Assembly: GCA_035341015.1 (NCBI GenBank)
Contig: DAOQUL010000005.1
Span: forward strand, 1-64,000
DNA from: JAKQIM01 sp029557965
Lineage (GTDB): Bacteria; Chloroflexota; Anaerolineae; Anaerolineales; UBA4823
Direction of reading: 5' to 3'
DNA: 64,000 nt
Shown here: one piece after another, positions 18,199 to 25,478 of the stretch
Layout of the letters: each line of letters opens with the position of its first letter
Numbering within the stretch: the first letter of the stretch is position 1
Made by a program: the position numbers and the translations under genes
The notes under the pieces: model-generated
Told to the model about the DNA's origin: nothing
Seen by the model: the letters and a program-made list of their open reading frames with translations, nothing else
The model's database searches: none

Positions 18199-19185
18199 AT
18201 GATCACCCCATCCGACCTGGTCCGGCTGCCTTTTTCTCCTGACCTGACGTTGGGTGGGGTGACCTATGCTTGCCGTTCGCTGCCGCACACCTATGACCGC
18301 ATGGGCGGCAGCGATATGCAGCGCCTGCGGCGGATTGTGGCGGGCAAGGCGGCTGAGCTGGCCTTCCGGCGGCACCTGGCGGCGCACCAGGTGCCTTATG
18401 ATACGCTGGGCGCTACACCGTTTACCGACCCCGATCAGTACGATGTGGCCCTGGGCGGGCGGCGGTGTGATCTAAAGAGTTTCTTGGTTTACGATAAACA
18501 GGTCATTCACCGCATCAAAGCTGACCCCAGCGAGCTGCTGCGGGCCGATGCCCTGGTGCCCAGCGAGCAGGCCATGTCAGACAGCCTGCATCCCCAAGAT
18601 TTGTTCATTTTTGCCTTTACCACGGCTTTGCTTACCCCCCACAGCCAAGACTTGCAGCGCGCCATGGCTGCTGAGCAGCCGGTCTTTTTGCTGCACGCCC
18701 TGCCTGAGGCCTGGCGGCGCCCGGCTTTTTGGGCTTCATTGGGGCGCCTGGCGCTGAAATCAGAGTGTTCGCGGCCGGTGACACTAGAATTGGGCGGGCA
18801 GGGCGCTCAACGCGAGTTCCGCAGCCAAGAGGTGACCCTTTCTCCGGGCGTCCGCACAGAGGCGGGAGATGACCTGTACGCCCTGTCTTACCTGCGTGCC
18901 CCGGCCATTTTGGATGGGCGGGTGGGGGTTTCGAGCCCGCGCCTGGGCGAGGCGCACATTGTCTGCCCGCAAGATTGGGGCAACATCTGGGTTTACGGCC
19001 TGGAGATATTCTTGTGCGGTTATATGCCTTGCGCAGAATTCCGCCGCAAGGCCAGGCACCTGCCGGCAGGTAGCCGGGTGTGGCAGTACCCGCGCACACG
19101 GGTCAAGAACCTGGCTTTGCCCGTGGCAGAGTTGAGGCCAATGGGCGCGTTATTTGATGCCGCTCAGGCCTGGAGCAAGACTTGA
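18199..19185 (+). CDS. Uncharacterised protein with a PD-(D/E)XK-like nuclease motif
   Basis: A 328-aa soluble protein. Residues 48-97 show the pattern of a PD-(D/E)XK core: an acidic helix GKAAELAF (E53), then PDQYDVAL (D82) and, after a short turn, CDLKS (D91-x-K93). No annotated family was recognised by eye. It starts 3 bp after the zinc-ribbon gene, so the two are almost certainly cotranslated, and a DNA methyltransferase lies just upstream. A restriction-type or repair nuclease is a reasonable inference. The C-terminal half (about 200-328) has no motif I can name. Confidence 0.6.
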   Translation: MITPSDLVRLPFSPDLTLGGVTYACRSLPHTYDRMGGSDMQRLRRIVAGKAAELAFRRHLAAHQVPYDTLGATPFTDPDQYDVALGGRRCDLKSFLVYDKQVIHRIKADPSELLRADALVPSEQAMSDSLHPQDLFIFAFTTALLTPHSQDLQRAMAAEQPVFLLHALPEAWRRPAFWASLGRLALKSECSRPVTLELGGQGAQREFRSQEVTLSPGVRTEAGDDLYALSYLRAPAILDGRVGVSSPRLGEAHIVCPQDWGNIWVYGLEIFLCGYMPCAEFRRKARHLPAGSRVWQYPRTRVKNLALPVAELRPMGALFDAAQAWSKT

Positions 19186-19277
19186 ACCTTTGTCTGCTTG
19201 TATGTGGATGATCTCGTTTTCACCTTGAGCAGGCATACCAATTTCCTAAATTTACATGTTATAGAAAGGGACCCCAA

Positions 19278-21554
19278 ATGACAGAACTTCAATCGTTGAT
19301 CGCAAAAATGACCCTGGAGGAAAAAGCTGCATTGTGTACCGGTGCCAGCGCATGGACGGCTACCCCGGTGGAGCGCCTGGGCATCCCAGAGCTGACCTGC
19401 TCGGATGGCCCGCACGGTGTGCGGCGCGTGCCAGATGTCAATTCCATCACTGTTGAGAGCCTGCCTGCCACCTGCTTCCCCACCGCTTCTTGCAGTGCTT
19501 CGACCTGGGATCTGGACCTGGTTCAGAAGATGGGTGAGGCTTTGGCGGAGGAATGTATTGCCTTGAACGTGGATGTGGTGCTTGGTCCCGGGGCGAACAT
19601 GAAACGTTCTCCCTTGGGAGGGCGCAACTTCGAATACTACTCAGAAGACCCTTACCTGGCGGGAGAAATGGCCGCCAGCCTGATCCGGGGTGTGCAAGGC
19701 AAGGGGGTGGGAACATCGCTGAAACATTATGCCGCCAACAACCAGGAATTCCAGCGCTTTACCATCAGCGCAGATGTGGATGAGCGCACCTTGCGCGAGA
19801 TCTACCTGCCTGCCTTTGAAAAAGCGGTCAAAGAGGCTCGCCCCTGGACGGTGATGTGCTCGTATAACAAGGTCAATGGCACCTTCGCTTCAGAGCACCA
19901 TTACCTTTTGACCGACATCCTCAAAAAGGAATGGGGTTTTGAAGGCCTGGTGGTTTCGGACTGGGGTGCGGTGCGAGATCGCGTGGCGGCGTTGAAAGGT
20001 GGATTGGACTGGGAAATGCCCGGTCCTCAAGACCGGCACGTGCAGGCGGTGGTAGACGCGGTGCGATCTGGCGAGTTGGACGAAAGTGTGCTGGACGAAG
20101 CCGTGCGCCGCATCTTGCGGATTGTGTTCAAGGCCAAAGAAACGCCCAAGGGCGGCAAGTTTGACGTGGATGCTCACCATGAGCTGGCGCGTAAGGTTGC
20201 GGCAGAAGGGATGGTTCTGCTCAAGAACAACGGCCTCTTGCCGCTGAAGAACCAACAGCACATTGCCGTGATTGGGCGTTCAGCAGAGACGGCTCATTTC
20301 CAGGGCGGGGGCAGTTCGCACATCAACCCCACCAAAGTGGCTGTGCCGTTCAAGGAGTTGAAAGAGCGGGCCGTGGGTGCCGAGCTGAGCTATGCGGAAG
20401 GTTACCCTACTGATAATTCTTACCGCCCAGGGATGATCGACCAGGCGGTTGGGCTAGCGCGTTCGGCAGACGTGGCGGTGTTATACATCGCTTTGCCTTC
20501 TTTTAAAGAGTCTGAAGGTTATGACCGGAACGACCTGGACTTGACCGGACAGCAGGTGGCGCTGATCAAGGCAGTATCTAAAGTCCAACCCAATACGGTG
20601 GTGGTGCTGAACAACGGTGCGCCGGTTGCGATGGGTGAGTGGATTGACGGCGTGGCTGCTGTGCTCGAAGGGTGGATGATGGGCCAGGCGGGGGGCGCGG
20701 CGATTGCAGATGTGCTGTATGGCAAGGTCAATCCCAGCGGTAAGTTGGCTGAAACGTTCCCACATAAGCTGGCGGATACCCCTGCTCATCTCAATTGGCC
20801 AGGGGGCGCGGGCCAGGTGCGCTATGGGGAGGGGTTGTTCATTGGCTACCGGTACTATGATATGAAAGAAATCCCAGTCTTGTTCCCCTTTGGCCACGGG
20901 TTGAGTTACACCACTTTTGCGTACAGCAACCCCAGGGTATCGGCCAAGACCTTCAAAGACATTGATGGGTTGACCGTGACGGTGGATGTGACGAACACCG
21001 GCGGTGTGGGCGGCAAAGAAATCGTCCAGGTCTACGTCCACGATCAAAAGTCTGGCCTGGTGCGGCCCGAGAAGGAATTGAAGGGCTTTGCAAAGGTGGC
21101 GCTTGAACCCGGCGAGACCAAATCCGTCTCTATCCCGCTGGATTTCCGCGCCTTTGCCTATTACCACCCCAAGTACAAGCAGTGGATCACCGAGGATGGC
21201 GAATTCGATATCCTGATCGCGGCTTCAGCAGACGATATCCGCCAGGTGCTAACGGTCAATCTTGAATCAACCCTGAGCCTGCCCTGCATTCTCGACAAAG
21301 AATCTACGATCCGAGAATGGATGGATGATCGACGGGGCAAGGTGGTATTTGGGCCTTACTACGAGCAGATCCAAATCCAGAGCAGGCAAACCTTTGGCGG
21401 CGGCGAGGGCGAAGGTTCTATCGGCGTGGATGTCATGGAAATGATGAATGATATGCCATTGGTGAGCGTGCTCATGTTCATGGCGAGCGCGCTGCCGGTT
21501 CATCCAGAGGATATGGTAGCCGGCCTGTTGAAGCAGGTGCACGGTATGGAGTGA
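19278..21554 (+). CDS. Glycoside hydrolase family 3 beta-glucosidase-type enzyme
   Basis: A 758-aa GH3 enzyme. Its (beta/alpha)8 domain contains CSDGPHGVR, LGPGANMKRSPLGGRNFEYY (20 residues; the substrate loop) and the nucleophile segment VVSDWGAV (Asp near residue 228). The second domain has LLKNNGLLPLK and YDRNDLDL, and a fibronectin-III-like domain follows (VDVTNTGGVGGKEIVQVYV). About 100 further C-terminal residues include a Gly/Glu-rich stretch (FGGGEGEGSIGVDVMEM). There is no signal peptide, so it probably acts on imported beta-glucosides in the cytoplasm. The exact glycan is not evident. It is preceded by AAGGGA. Confidence 0.93.
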   Translation: MTELQSLIAKMTLEEKAALCTGASAWTATPVERLGIPELTCSDGPHGVRRVPDVNSITVESLPATCFPTASCSASTWDLDLVQKMGEALAEECIALNVDVVLGPGANMKRSPLGGRNFEYYSEDPYLAGEMAASLIRGVQGKGVGTSLKHYAANNQEFQRFTISADVDERTLREIYLPAFEKAVKEARPWTVMCSYNKVNGTFASEHHYLLTDILKKEWGFEGLVVSDWGAVRDRVAALKGGLDWEMPGPQDRHVQAVVDAVRSGELDESVLDEAVRRILRIVFKAKETPKGGKFDVDAHHELARKVAAEGMVLLKNNGLLPLKNQQHIAVIGRSAETAHFQGGGSSHINPTKVAVPFKELKERAVGAELSYAEGYPTDNSYRPGMIDQAVGLARSADVAVLYIALPSFKESEGYDRNDLDLTGQQVALIKAVSKVQPNTVVVLNNGAPVAMGEWIDGVAAVLEGWMMGQAGGAAIADVLYGKVNPSGKLAETFPHKLADTPAHLNWPGGAGQVRYGEGLFIGYRYYDMKEIPVLFPFGHGLSYTTFAYSNPRVSAKTFKDIDGLTVTVDVTNTGGVGGKEIVQVYVHDQKSGLVRPEKELKGFAKVALEPGETKSVSIPLDFRAFAYYHPKYKQWITEDGEFDILIAASADDIRQVLTVNLESTLSLPCILDKESTIREWMDDRRGKVVFGPYYEQIQIQSRQTFGGGEGEGSIGVDVMEMMNDMPLVSVLMFMASALPVHPEDMVAGLLKQVHGME

Positions 21555-21560
21555 TGATGT

Positions 21561-21592
21561 GGGGTGCAGTTTGCTGCCCGAAACTGCACCCC
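21561..21592 (+). terminator. Stem-loop after the GH3 gene
   Basis: A perfect 12-bp stem GGGGTGCAGTTT / AAACTGCACCCC with an 8-nt loop begins 6 bp after the GH3 stop codon. Only a weak T tract follows (CAATTCCCC), so it may terminate inefficiently or protect the 3' end. Confidence 0.55.
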
Positions 21593-21624
21593 CAATTCCC
21601 CTCACGAAAAGCGGGCGAATAGAG

Positions 21625-21711
21625 TACAATTGTTCTGTAAAGATCGGTGAGTGTAACCAGGGACCTGCCTCCGGGTGGTGGTCACCCGGAACATTCGACA
21701 GCCCGCTCACC
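21625..21711 (+). promoter_or_regulatory. Promoter and structured 5' leader of ssb
   Basis: A -10-like TACAAT (21625-21630) would start a leader of about 92 nt. In it an outer stem GGTGAGTG/CGCTCACC (21646-21653 with 21704-21711, one G-U) encloses an inner perfect hairpin TCCGGGTG/CACCCGGA (21670-21677 with 21683-21690, 5-nt loop). The structure ends 4 nt before the Shine-Dalgarno AGGAGG of ssb. This suggests a translational operator or a protein-binding leader; the ligand is unknown. Confidence 0.5.
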
Positions 21712-21728
21712 GTACAGGAGGATTTCCC

Positions 21729-22145
21729 ATGTACCACACCATTATCATTGTTGGCAATCTGGGCAAGGATCCCGAGATGCGTTATACGCCCTCGGGGCAG
21801 GCGGTGACCAACTTCAGCCTGGCAACCAACCGCCAATACACCGGCAGCGACGGGCAGATGGTCAAAGAAACCATCTGGTTCCGCGTCTCTACCTGGGGTA
21901 AGCAGGCCGAGACCTGCAACCAATACCTCAAGCGGGGGAGTAAGGTCTTGGTAGAAGGGCGTCTTGTTCCCGATAAAGAAACCGGTGGGCCGCGCGTTTA
22001 CTCACGCCAGGATGGCACGACCGGCGCTTCTTTTGAAGTGAACGCTCAAACAGTGCGCTTCTTGTCATCCCGCGGCGACGAAGATGGCGGCGCAGGTTAT
22101 GCGGCCTCTGAAGCCCCTGCCGACGATGAGCCGATCCCCTTCTAA
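21729..22145 (+). CDS. ssb: Single-stranded DNA-binding protein
   Basis: A 138-aa SSB. The OB-fold occupies residues 1-105 (IIIVGNLGKDPEMRYTPSG, TIWFRVSTWGKQAETCNQYL, KVLVEGRL), then a short acidic linker ends in DDEPIPF, the partner-recruiting tip. The ATG at 21729 follows AGGAGG by 7 nt. SSB protects single-stranded DNA in replication and repair. It opens a run that includes translin-like, Cas4-like and recN genes. Confidence 0.96.
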   Translation: MYHTIIIVGNLGKDPEMRYTPSGQAVTNFSLATNRQYTGSDGQMVKETIWFRVSTWGKQAETCNQYLKRGSKVLVEGRLVPDKETGGPRVYSRQDGTTGASFEVNAQTVRFLSSRGDEDGGAGYAASEAPADDEPIPF

Positions 22146-22224
22146 ATTCAATCTGTGACGTAGGTGTGAGCAGGTGGTCGTTGTGTAAGCCTGGCGGCCA
22201 CCTGCCGCCTATCTGGAGGCATTC

Positions 22225-22569
22225 ATGTCCCTGCCTGCAAACAACCGTCCCCCCGTGCCCACGCACCCTGTTTTGGAGGTGCGCGCTGATCTGGATTCGG
22301 TCTATGCTAACCTGGTGCGCATCGCTCATTCTCCTTCTGAGCTGGTGTTTGATTTTGCCCATTTACTGCCCGGCTTGCCGCAAGCGCGCGTCAATGCGCG
22401 GGTGGTGATGTCGCCATTGGGGGCCAAGCTGCTTTACCGGGCCTTGGGTGAAAACCTGGCGCGCTATGAGACGGCTTTCGGCGAGATCAAGACCCCCACT
22501 GAGTCTACCCTGGCAGATTTTCTTTTCCGTCCGCCAGCCAAGGATAAAGAGAAGGACAAAGAGGAGTAA
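22225..22569 (+). CDS. DUF3467 domain protein
   Basis: A 114-aa soluble protein. The core YANLVRIAHSPSELVFDFA, LLPGLPQARVNARVVMSP and ALGENLARYETAFGEI is the DUF3467 signature. The C-terminus is a short charged tail (KDKEKDKEE). No function is established for this family. It is 4 bp from the following translin-like gene and probably cotranscribed with it. Confidence 0.85.
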   Translation: MSLPANNRPPVPTHPVLEVRADLDSVYANLVRIAHSPSELVFDFAHLLPGLPQARVNARVVMSPLGAKLLYRALGENLARYETAFGEIKTPTESTLADFLFRPPAKDKEKDKEE

Positions 22570-22573
22570 GCGC

Positions 22574-23224
22574 ATGCCCGAATTAGACGAGATTGCTGAG
22601 CGTATCCATGCGGCCTTTGAGGTACGCACAGCGGCACGCGATCGGGCGCTTTCACAGGCCCGTACCCTCACGCGCCATTGTGCCAATGCCATCCGCGCCA
22701 TTCATCGCGACGAAGAGCCGCTGGCACAGCAGCACCTGGCAGACGCGGCCGGCCTGGCAGCCGCCCTGCGCAGCGACCTGGATGATTTCCCCGACCTGTA
22801 CCATGCCGGCTACACACAGGATGCGCTCAAAGAATACGCCGAAGCGAACCTGGTGTATGCCCTGGTGGGCGCTAAGCCGCTGCCCAGCCCCGAGGAGCTT
22901 TCTCTTGAGCCGGCGACCTATTTGCAGGGCCTATCAGAGGCGGTGGGCGAGCTGCGCCGCCGCAGCCTGGATGCACTGTTAAAAGATCAGCCTGCCGAAG
23001 CCGAGCGCTTACTGGGTGAAATGGACGATATCTACGCGGTGCTGGTGACCATGGATTATCCCGATGCCATCACGGGTGGGCTGCGCCGCCTGACCGACGT
23101 GGCACGGGCCATCATTGAGCGCACGCGCGGCGACCTGACCATGAGCCTGCGCCAGGGCCGCCTGGAAAACAGCATGCATCAACTGGAAGAACGCCTGGAC
23201 CGCCACCAGAATTCAAACGGATAA
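22574..23224 (+). CDS. Translin family protein
   Basis: A 216-aa all-helical protein. The segments GYTQDALKEYAEANLVYAL, AVGELRRRSLDAL and TMDYPDAITGGLRRLTDVAR match the translin/TRAX family, better known from eukaryotes and archaea, where it binds single-stranded nucleic acid and, as TRAX, cleaves RNA. The ATG at 22574 follows the DUF3467 stop by 4 bp. It is adjacent to ssb and a Cas4-like nuclease, so a nucleic-acid role is plausible. The acidic residues of TRAX-type catalysis cannot be judged without a structure alignment. Confidence 0.8.
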   Translation: MPELDEIAERIHAAFEVRTAARDRALSQARTLTRHCANAIRAIHRDEEPLAQQHLADAAGLAAALRSDLDDFPDLYHAGYTQDALKEYAEANLVYALVGAKPLPSPEELSLEPATYLQGLSEAVGELRRRSLDALLKDQPAEAERLLGEMDDIYAVLVTMDYPDAITGGLRRLTDVARAIIERTRGDLTMSLRQGRLENSMHQLEERLDRHQNSNG

Positions 23225-23228
23225 ACCC

Positions 23229-23489
23229 ATGCGCATCGTCCGCGCCTCTGAACTCGGTTCTTACCTCTTCTGCCAGAGGGCCTGGTGGTATGACCGCCAG
23301 GGTTATGAGAGCCAAAACCTGGCTGAATTAGCCGCCGGCAGTGATCTGCACGAGCAGCACGGGCGGATGGCCCTGGCTTCGGGTTGTTTGAAAACCCTGG
23401 CTTACGGGCTGGTGTTGTTGGGCGTGGTGATCTTAAGTGTTGTTGCCGTGCAGGCCCTGTTAGCCAGCCTGGCTGAGCCAGTCTTCTAA
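23229..23489 (+). pseudogene. Cas4/RecB-like nuclease, N-terminal part (before an in-frame TAA)
   Basis: This 86-codon piece starts MRIVRASELGSYLFCQRAWWY, the typical Cas4-like N-terminus with the first Fe-S cysteine (C15), and ends in a hydrophobic segment (about 56-80). It stops at TAA (23487-23489). The reading frame continues without a shift (AGT GAC CTT ATG) into the nuclease half at 23499, so the two pieces look like one gene of about 262 codons broken by a single nonsense codon. It overlaps nothing and starts 4 bp after the translin-like gene. Confidence 0.7.
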
Positions 23490-23498
23490 AGTGACCTT

Positions 23499-24017
23499 AT
23501 GTGGCCTATTGTTGGGATCTTATGTTTACTGTTGGCGGTGGTTTTATTTGTCCTTTCGGGTTATCAAAAACGCCAGCTTGGTCTGCCGGGTGGGCGAGTG
23601 ATCTATGCCGATACCAGCCGTTGGAACAAAGCCGAGAAACCGCTCTTTGATCCCGACCTGGGTCTGACAGGCAAGCCTGATTACCTGGTCGAGCAAGGCG
23701 ATGTGATCATCCCGGTAGAGGTCAAATCAACGCGTGCGGTCGATGCGCCTTATGATGCCCATATTTACCAATTGGGGGCATATTGCTTGCTGGTAGAACG
23801 CACGTATGGTAAGCGCCCGCCTTATGGCATCATCAATTATCCCACGCGCACTTTTGCGGTCGATTATACGCCGGCCCTAGAAGAGGCCGTTTTGAACATC
23901 ATCGGCGAGCTGCACGAAAAATCTAACCAGAAGAACCTGCCGCGCTCTCACGATGCCCCAGAGCGCTGTGCGCACTGCGGTTTTCGCAGTGTTTGCGACC
24001 AGGTGCTCAGGATATAA
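23499..24017 (+). pseudogene. Cas4/RecB-like nuclease, C-terminal part with membrane helix
   Basis: A 172-codon piece in the same frame as the previous one. A transmembrane helix (residues 3-20) is followed by the nuclease core: GLTGKPDYLV, then IPVEVKSTRA (the D-E-x-K motif), HIYQLGAYCLLVE (QxxxY) and the final cysteines CAHCGFRSVC. Together with C15 of the first piece these give the four cysteines of a Cas4-type Fe-S cluster. There is no Shine-Dalgarno before the ATG at 23499, which argues against two designed genes. No cas1, cas2 or CRISPR repeats are nearby, so a repair-type rather than an adaptation role is likely. Confidence 0.7.
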
Positions 24018-24026
24018 TACGTAGTG
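24013..24026 (+). promoter_or_regulatory. -10 element of nadK
   Basis: TATAAT (24013-24018) lies inside the end of the nuclease gene and 8 nt before the ATG at 24027, so a transcript would start at or next to the start codon. The -35 match is poor. Confidence 0.45.
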
Positions 24027-24899
24027 ATGGATCCAAAATCGCCCATTCCTCGCAAGATCGTTATCGTTGCGCATCCCAAGGTGCCCGAAGCCGCCCCTGA
24101 GGCCAAAGAGCTGGCGGCTTACCTGCAAGAACATGATACGCAGACTGTTCATGGCATGTTGTATGACGAAGGACTGCGCAAGCGCGTCAAAGCTGGAGAG
24201 TTTGACCTGCTGATTGCCCTGGGCGGGGATGGAACGATCTTGAGGGCCGGGCATCTTTGCGCGCCGGGGGAGCTGCCTTTGCTGGGGATCAATATGGGAC
24301 GCCTGGGTTTCTTGATGGAGATCCATAAGCAAGAATGGCGCAGTTTTATACCGCGCTTATTGGCGGGCGATTATTGGCTGGAAAACCGCATGATGCTGAC
24401 TGCCGAGCACTGGCGCGCGGGTGAGAAGCAGGGGAGCTGGGATGTGCTGAACGAGGTGGTGGTCAGCCGCGGGCAGACCATCCGTGCCGTGCACATTGCC
24501 ACCATGGTAGATGGACGCCACCTGACCACCTTTGTGGCCGATGCCCTGATCGCGGCCACGCCCACCGGCTCAACGGCATATGCCCTGGCCGCGGGCGGGC
24601 CCATCTTGCCGCCAGAGCTGCGTAACATCTTGCTGGTGCCGGTTGCGCCGCACCTGTCCCTTGACCGGGCGCTGGTGTTGGCAGAGGGTTCCTCCGTCAG
24701 CATGACGGTAGATGGCGACAGCCAGGCCGTTTTCAGCGTGGATGGGCAAGCACCGGTGGGGTTGGCAGAGAGTGACCGGGTGGATGTATTTGCTGGGAAA
24801 CATTCGGTGCACTTCATCCGTTTCCAAGATCCGGGCTATTTTTATCGTAATCTTACGCCGCATATGGGCATGAACCAATCCAATTATAAAAATGGTTGA
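24027..24899 (+). CDS. nadK: NAD kinase
   Basis: A 290-aa enzyme that phosphorylates NAD to NADP. The ATP-binding GGDGTIL, the NMGRLGFL segment, LNEVVVSRG and TPTGSTAYALAAGGPI are all present. An in-frame GTG precedes the ATG, but the ATG is preferred because of the position of the -10 hexamer. The gene is followed without a gap by a B-box membrane protein. Confidence 0.95.
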   Translation: MDPKSPIPRKIVIVAHPKVPEAAPEAKELAAYLQEHDTQTVHGMLYDEGLRKRVKAGEFDLLIALGGDGTILRAGHLCAPGELPLLGINMGRLGFLMEIHKQEWRSFIPRLLAGDYWLENRMMLTAEHWRAGEKQGSWDVLNEVVVSRGQTIRAVHIATMVDGRHLTTFVADALIAATPTGSTAYALAAGGPILPPELRNILLVPVAPHLSLDRALVLAEGSSVSMTVDGDSQAVFSVDGQAPVGLAESDRVDVFAGKHSVHFIRFQDPGYFYRNLTPHMGMNQSNYKNG

Positions 24900-24905
24900 G
24901 TGACG

Positions 24906-25466
24906 ATGACAACTGTTGATCCTTTACCTTCCGCTCCTTCTTCGCCTTTGTACTGCGCCACGCACCCACAGGTAGAGACCACCCTGCGTTGTAACCGCTG
25001 TGAGAAGCTTATCTGTCCCAAGTGCGCGGTGTTGACCCCCACCGGCTACCGGTGTAAAGACTGTGTTCGGGGCCAGCAAAAGGTTTTTGAAACCGTGAGG
25101 GTGTATGACTACCCGGTGGCCTTTGTGCTGGTGGCTTTCTTGTCGTTCCTGGGCAGCCAGGTGGCCTCTGTCATGGGCTTTTTTGTGTTGTTCATTGCCC
25201 CAATAGCCGGTGTGATCATGGCTGAAGCGGTGCGTTTTGTGATCCGCAAGCGCCGCGGCCGTTACCTGACCTGGACGACTACGGCTGCGGCTGTGATTGG
25301 GGCTTTGCCGGTGTTCTTCAGCACTTTGATCGGGGCGATTGCATGGATGAACTACACCGGGGTGGGCGGAGCGGGGGCTTTTGTCTCTTTGTTATGGCCT
25401 GGCGTTTATACGGTGATGGTTGCTTCGACCGTGTACTACCGCTTATCGGGGATCAAAATTGGTTAG
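24906..25466 (+). CDS. B-box zinc-finger membrane protein
   Basis: A 186-aa protein. The N-terminal cytoplasmic zinc finger (YCATHPQVETTLRCNRC, ICPKCAV, CKDCV) has the B-box spacing. Three to four membrane segments follow (about 75-180). A GTG at 24900 directly after the nadK stop could also start it. No specific function is known for this architecture; it lies between nadK and recN. Confidence 0.8.
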   Translation: MTTVDPLPSAPSSPLYCATHPQVETTLRCNRCEKLICPKCAVLTPTGYRCKDCVRGQQKVFETVRVYDYPVAFVLVAFLSFLGSQVASVMGFFVLFIAPIAGVIMAEAVRFVIRKRRGRYLTWTTTAAAVIGALPVFFSTLIGAIAWMNYTGVGGAGAFVSLLWPGVYTVMVASTVYYRLSGIKIG

Positions 25467-25478
25467 AGGTTGTGAGCT

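Noticed and set aside
23487..23489. The stop inside the Cas4-like gene as a recoded codon
   Set aside because: The codon is TAA, which is not used for selenocysteine or pyrrolysine, and no conserved catalytic residue is expected at that point.
23229..24017. A CRISPR-Cas locus suggested by the Cas4-like gene
   Set aside because: No cas1, cas2, effector genes or repeat-spacer array are nearby; the neighbours are ssb, translin-like, nadK and recN.
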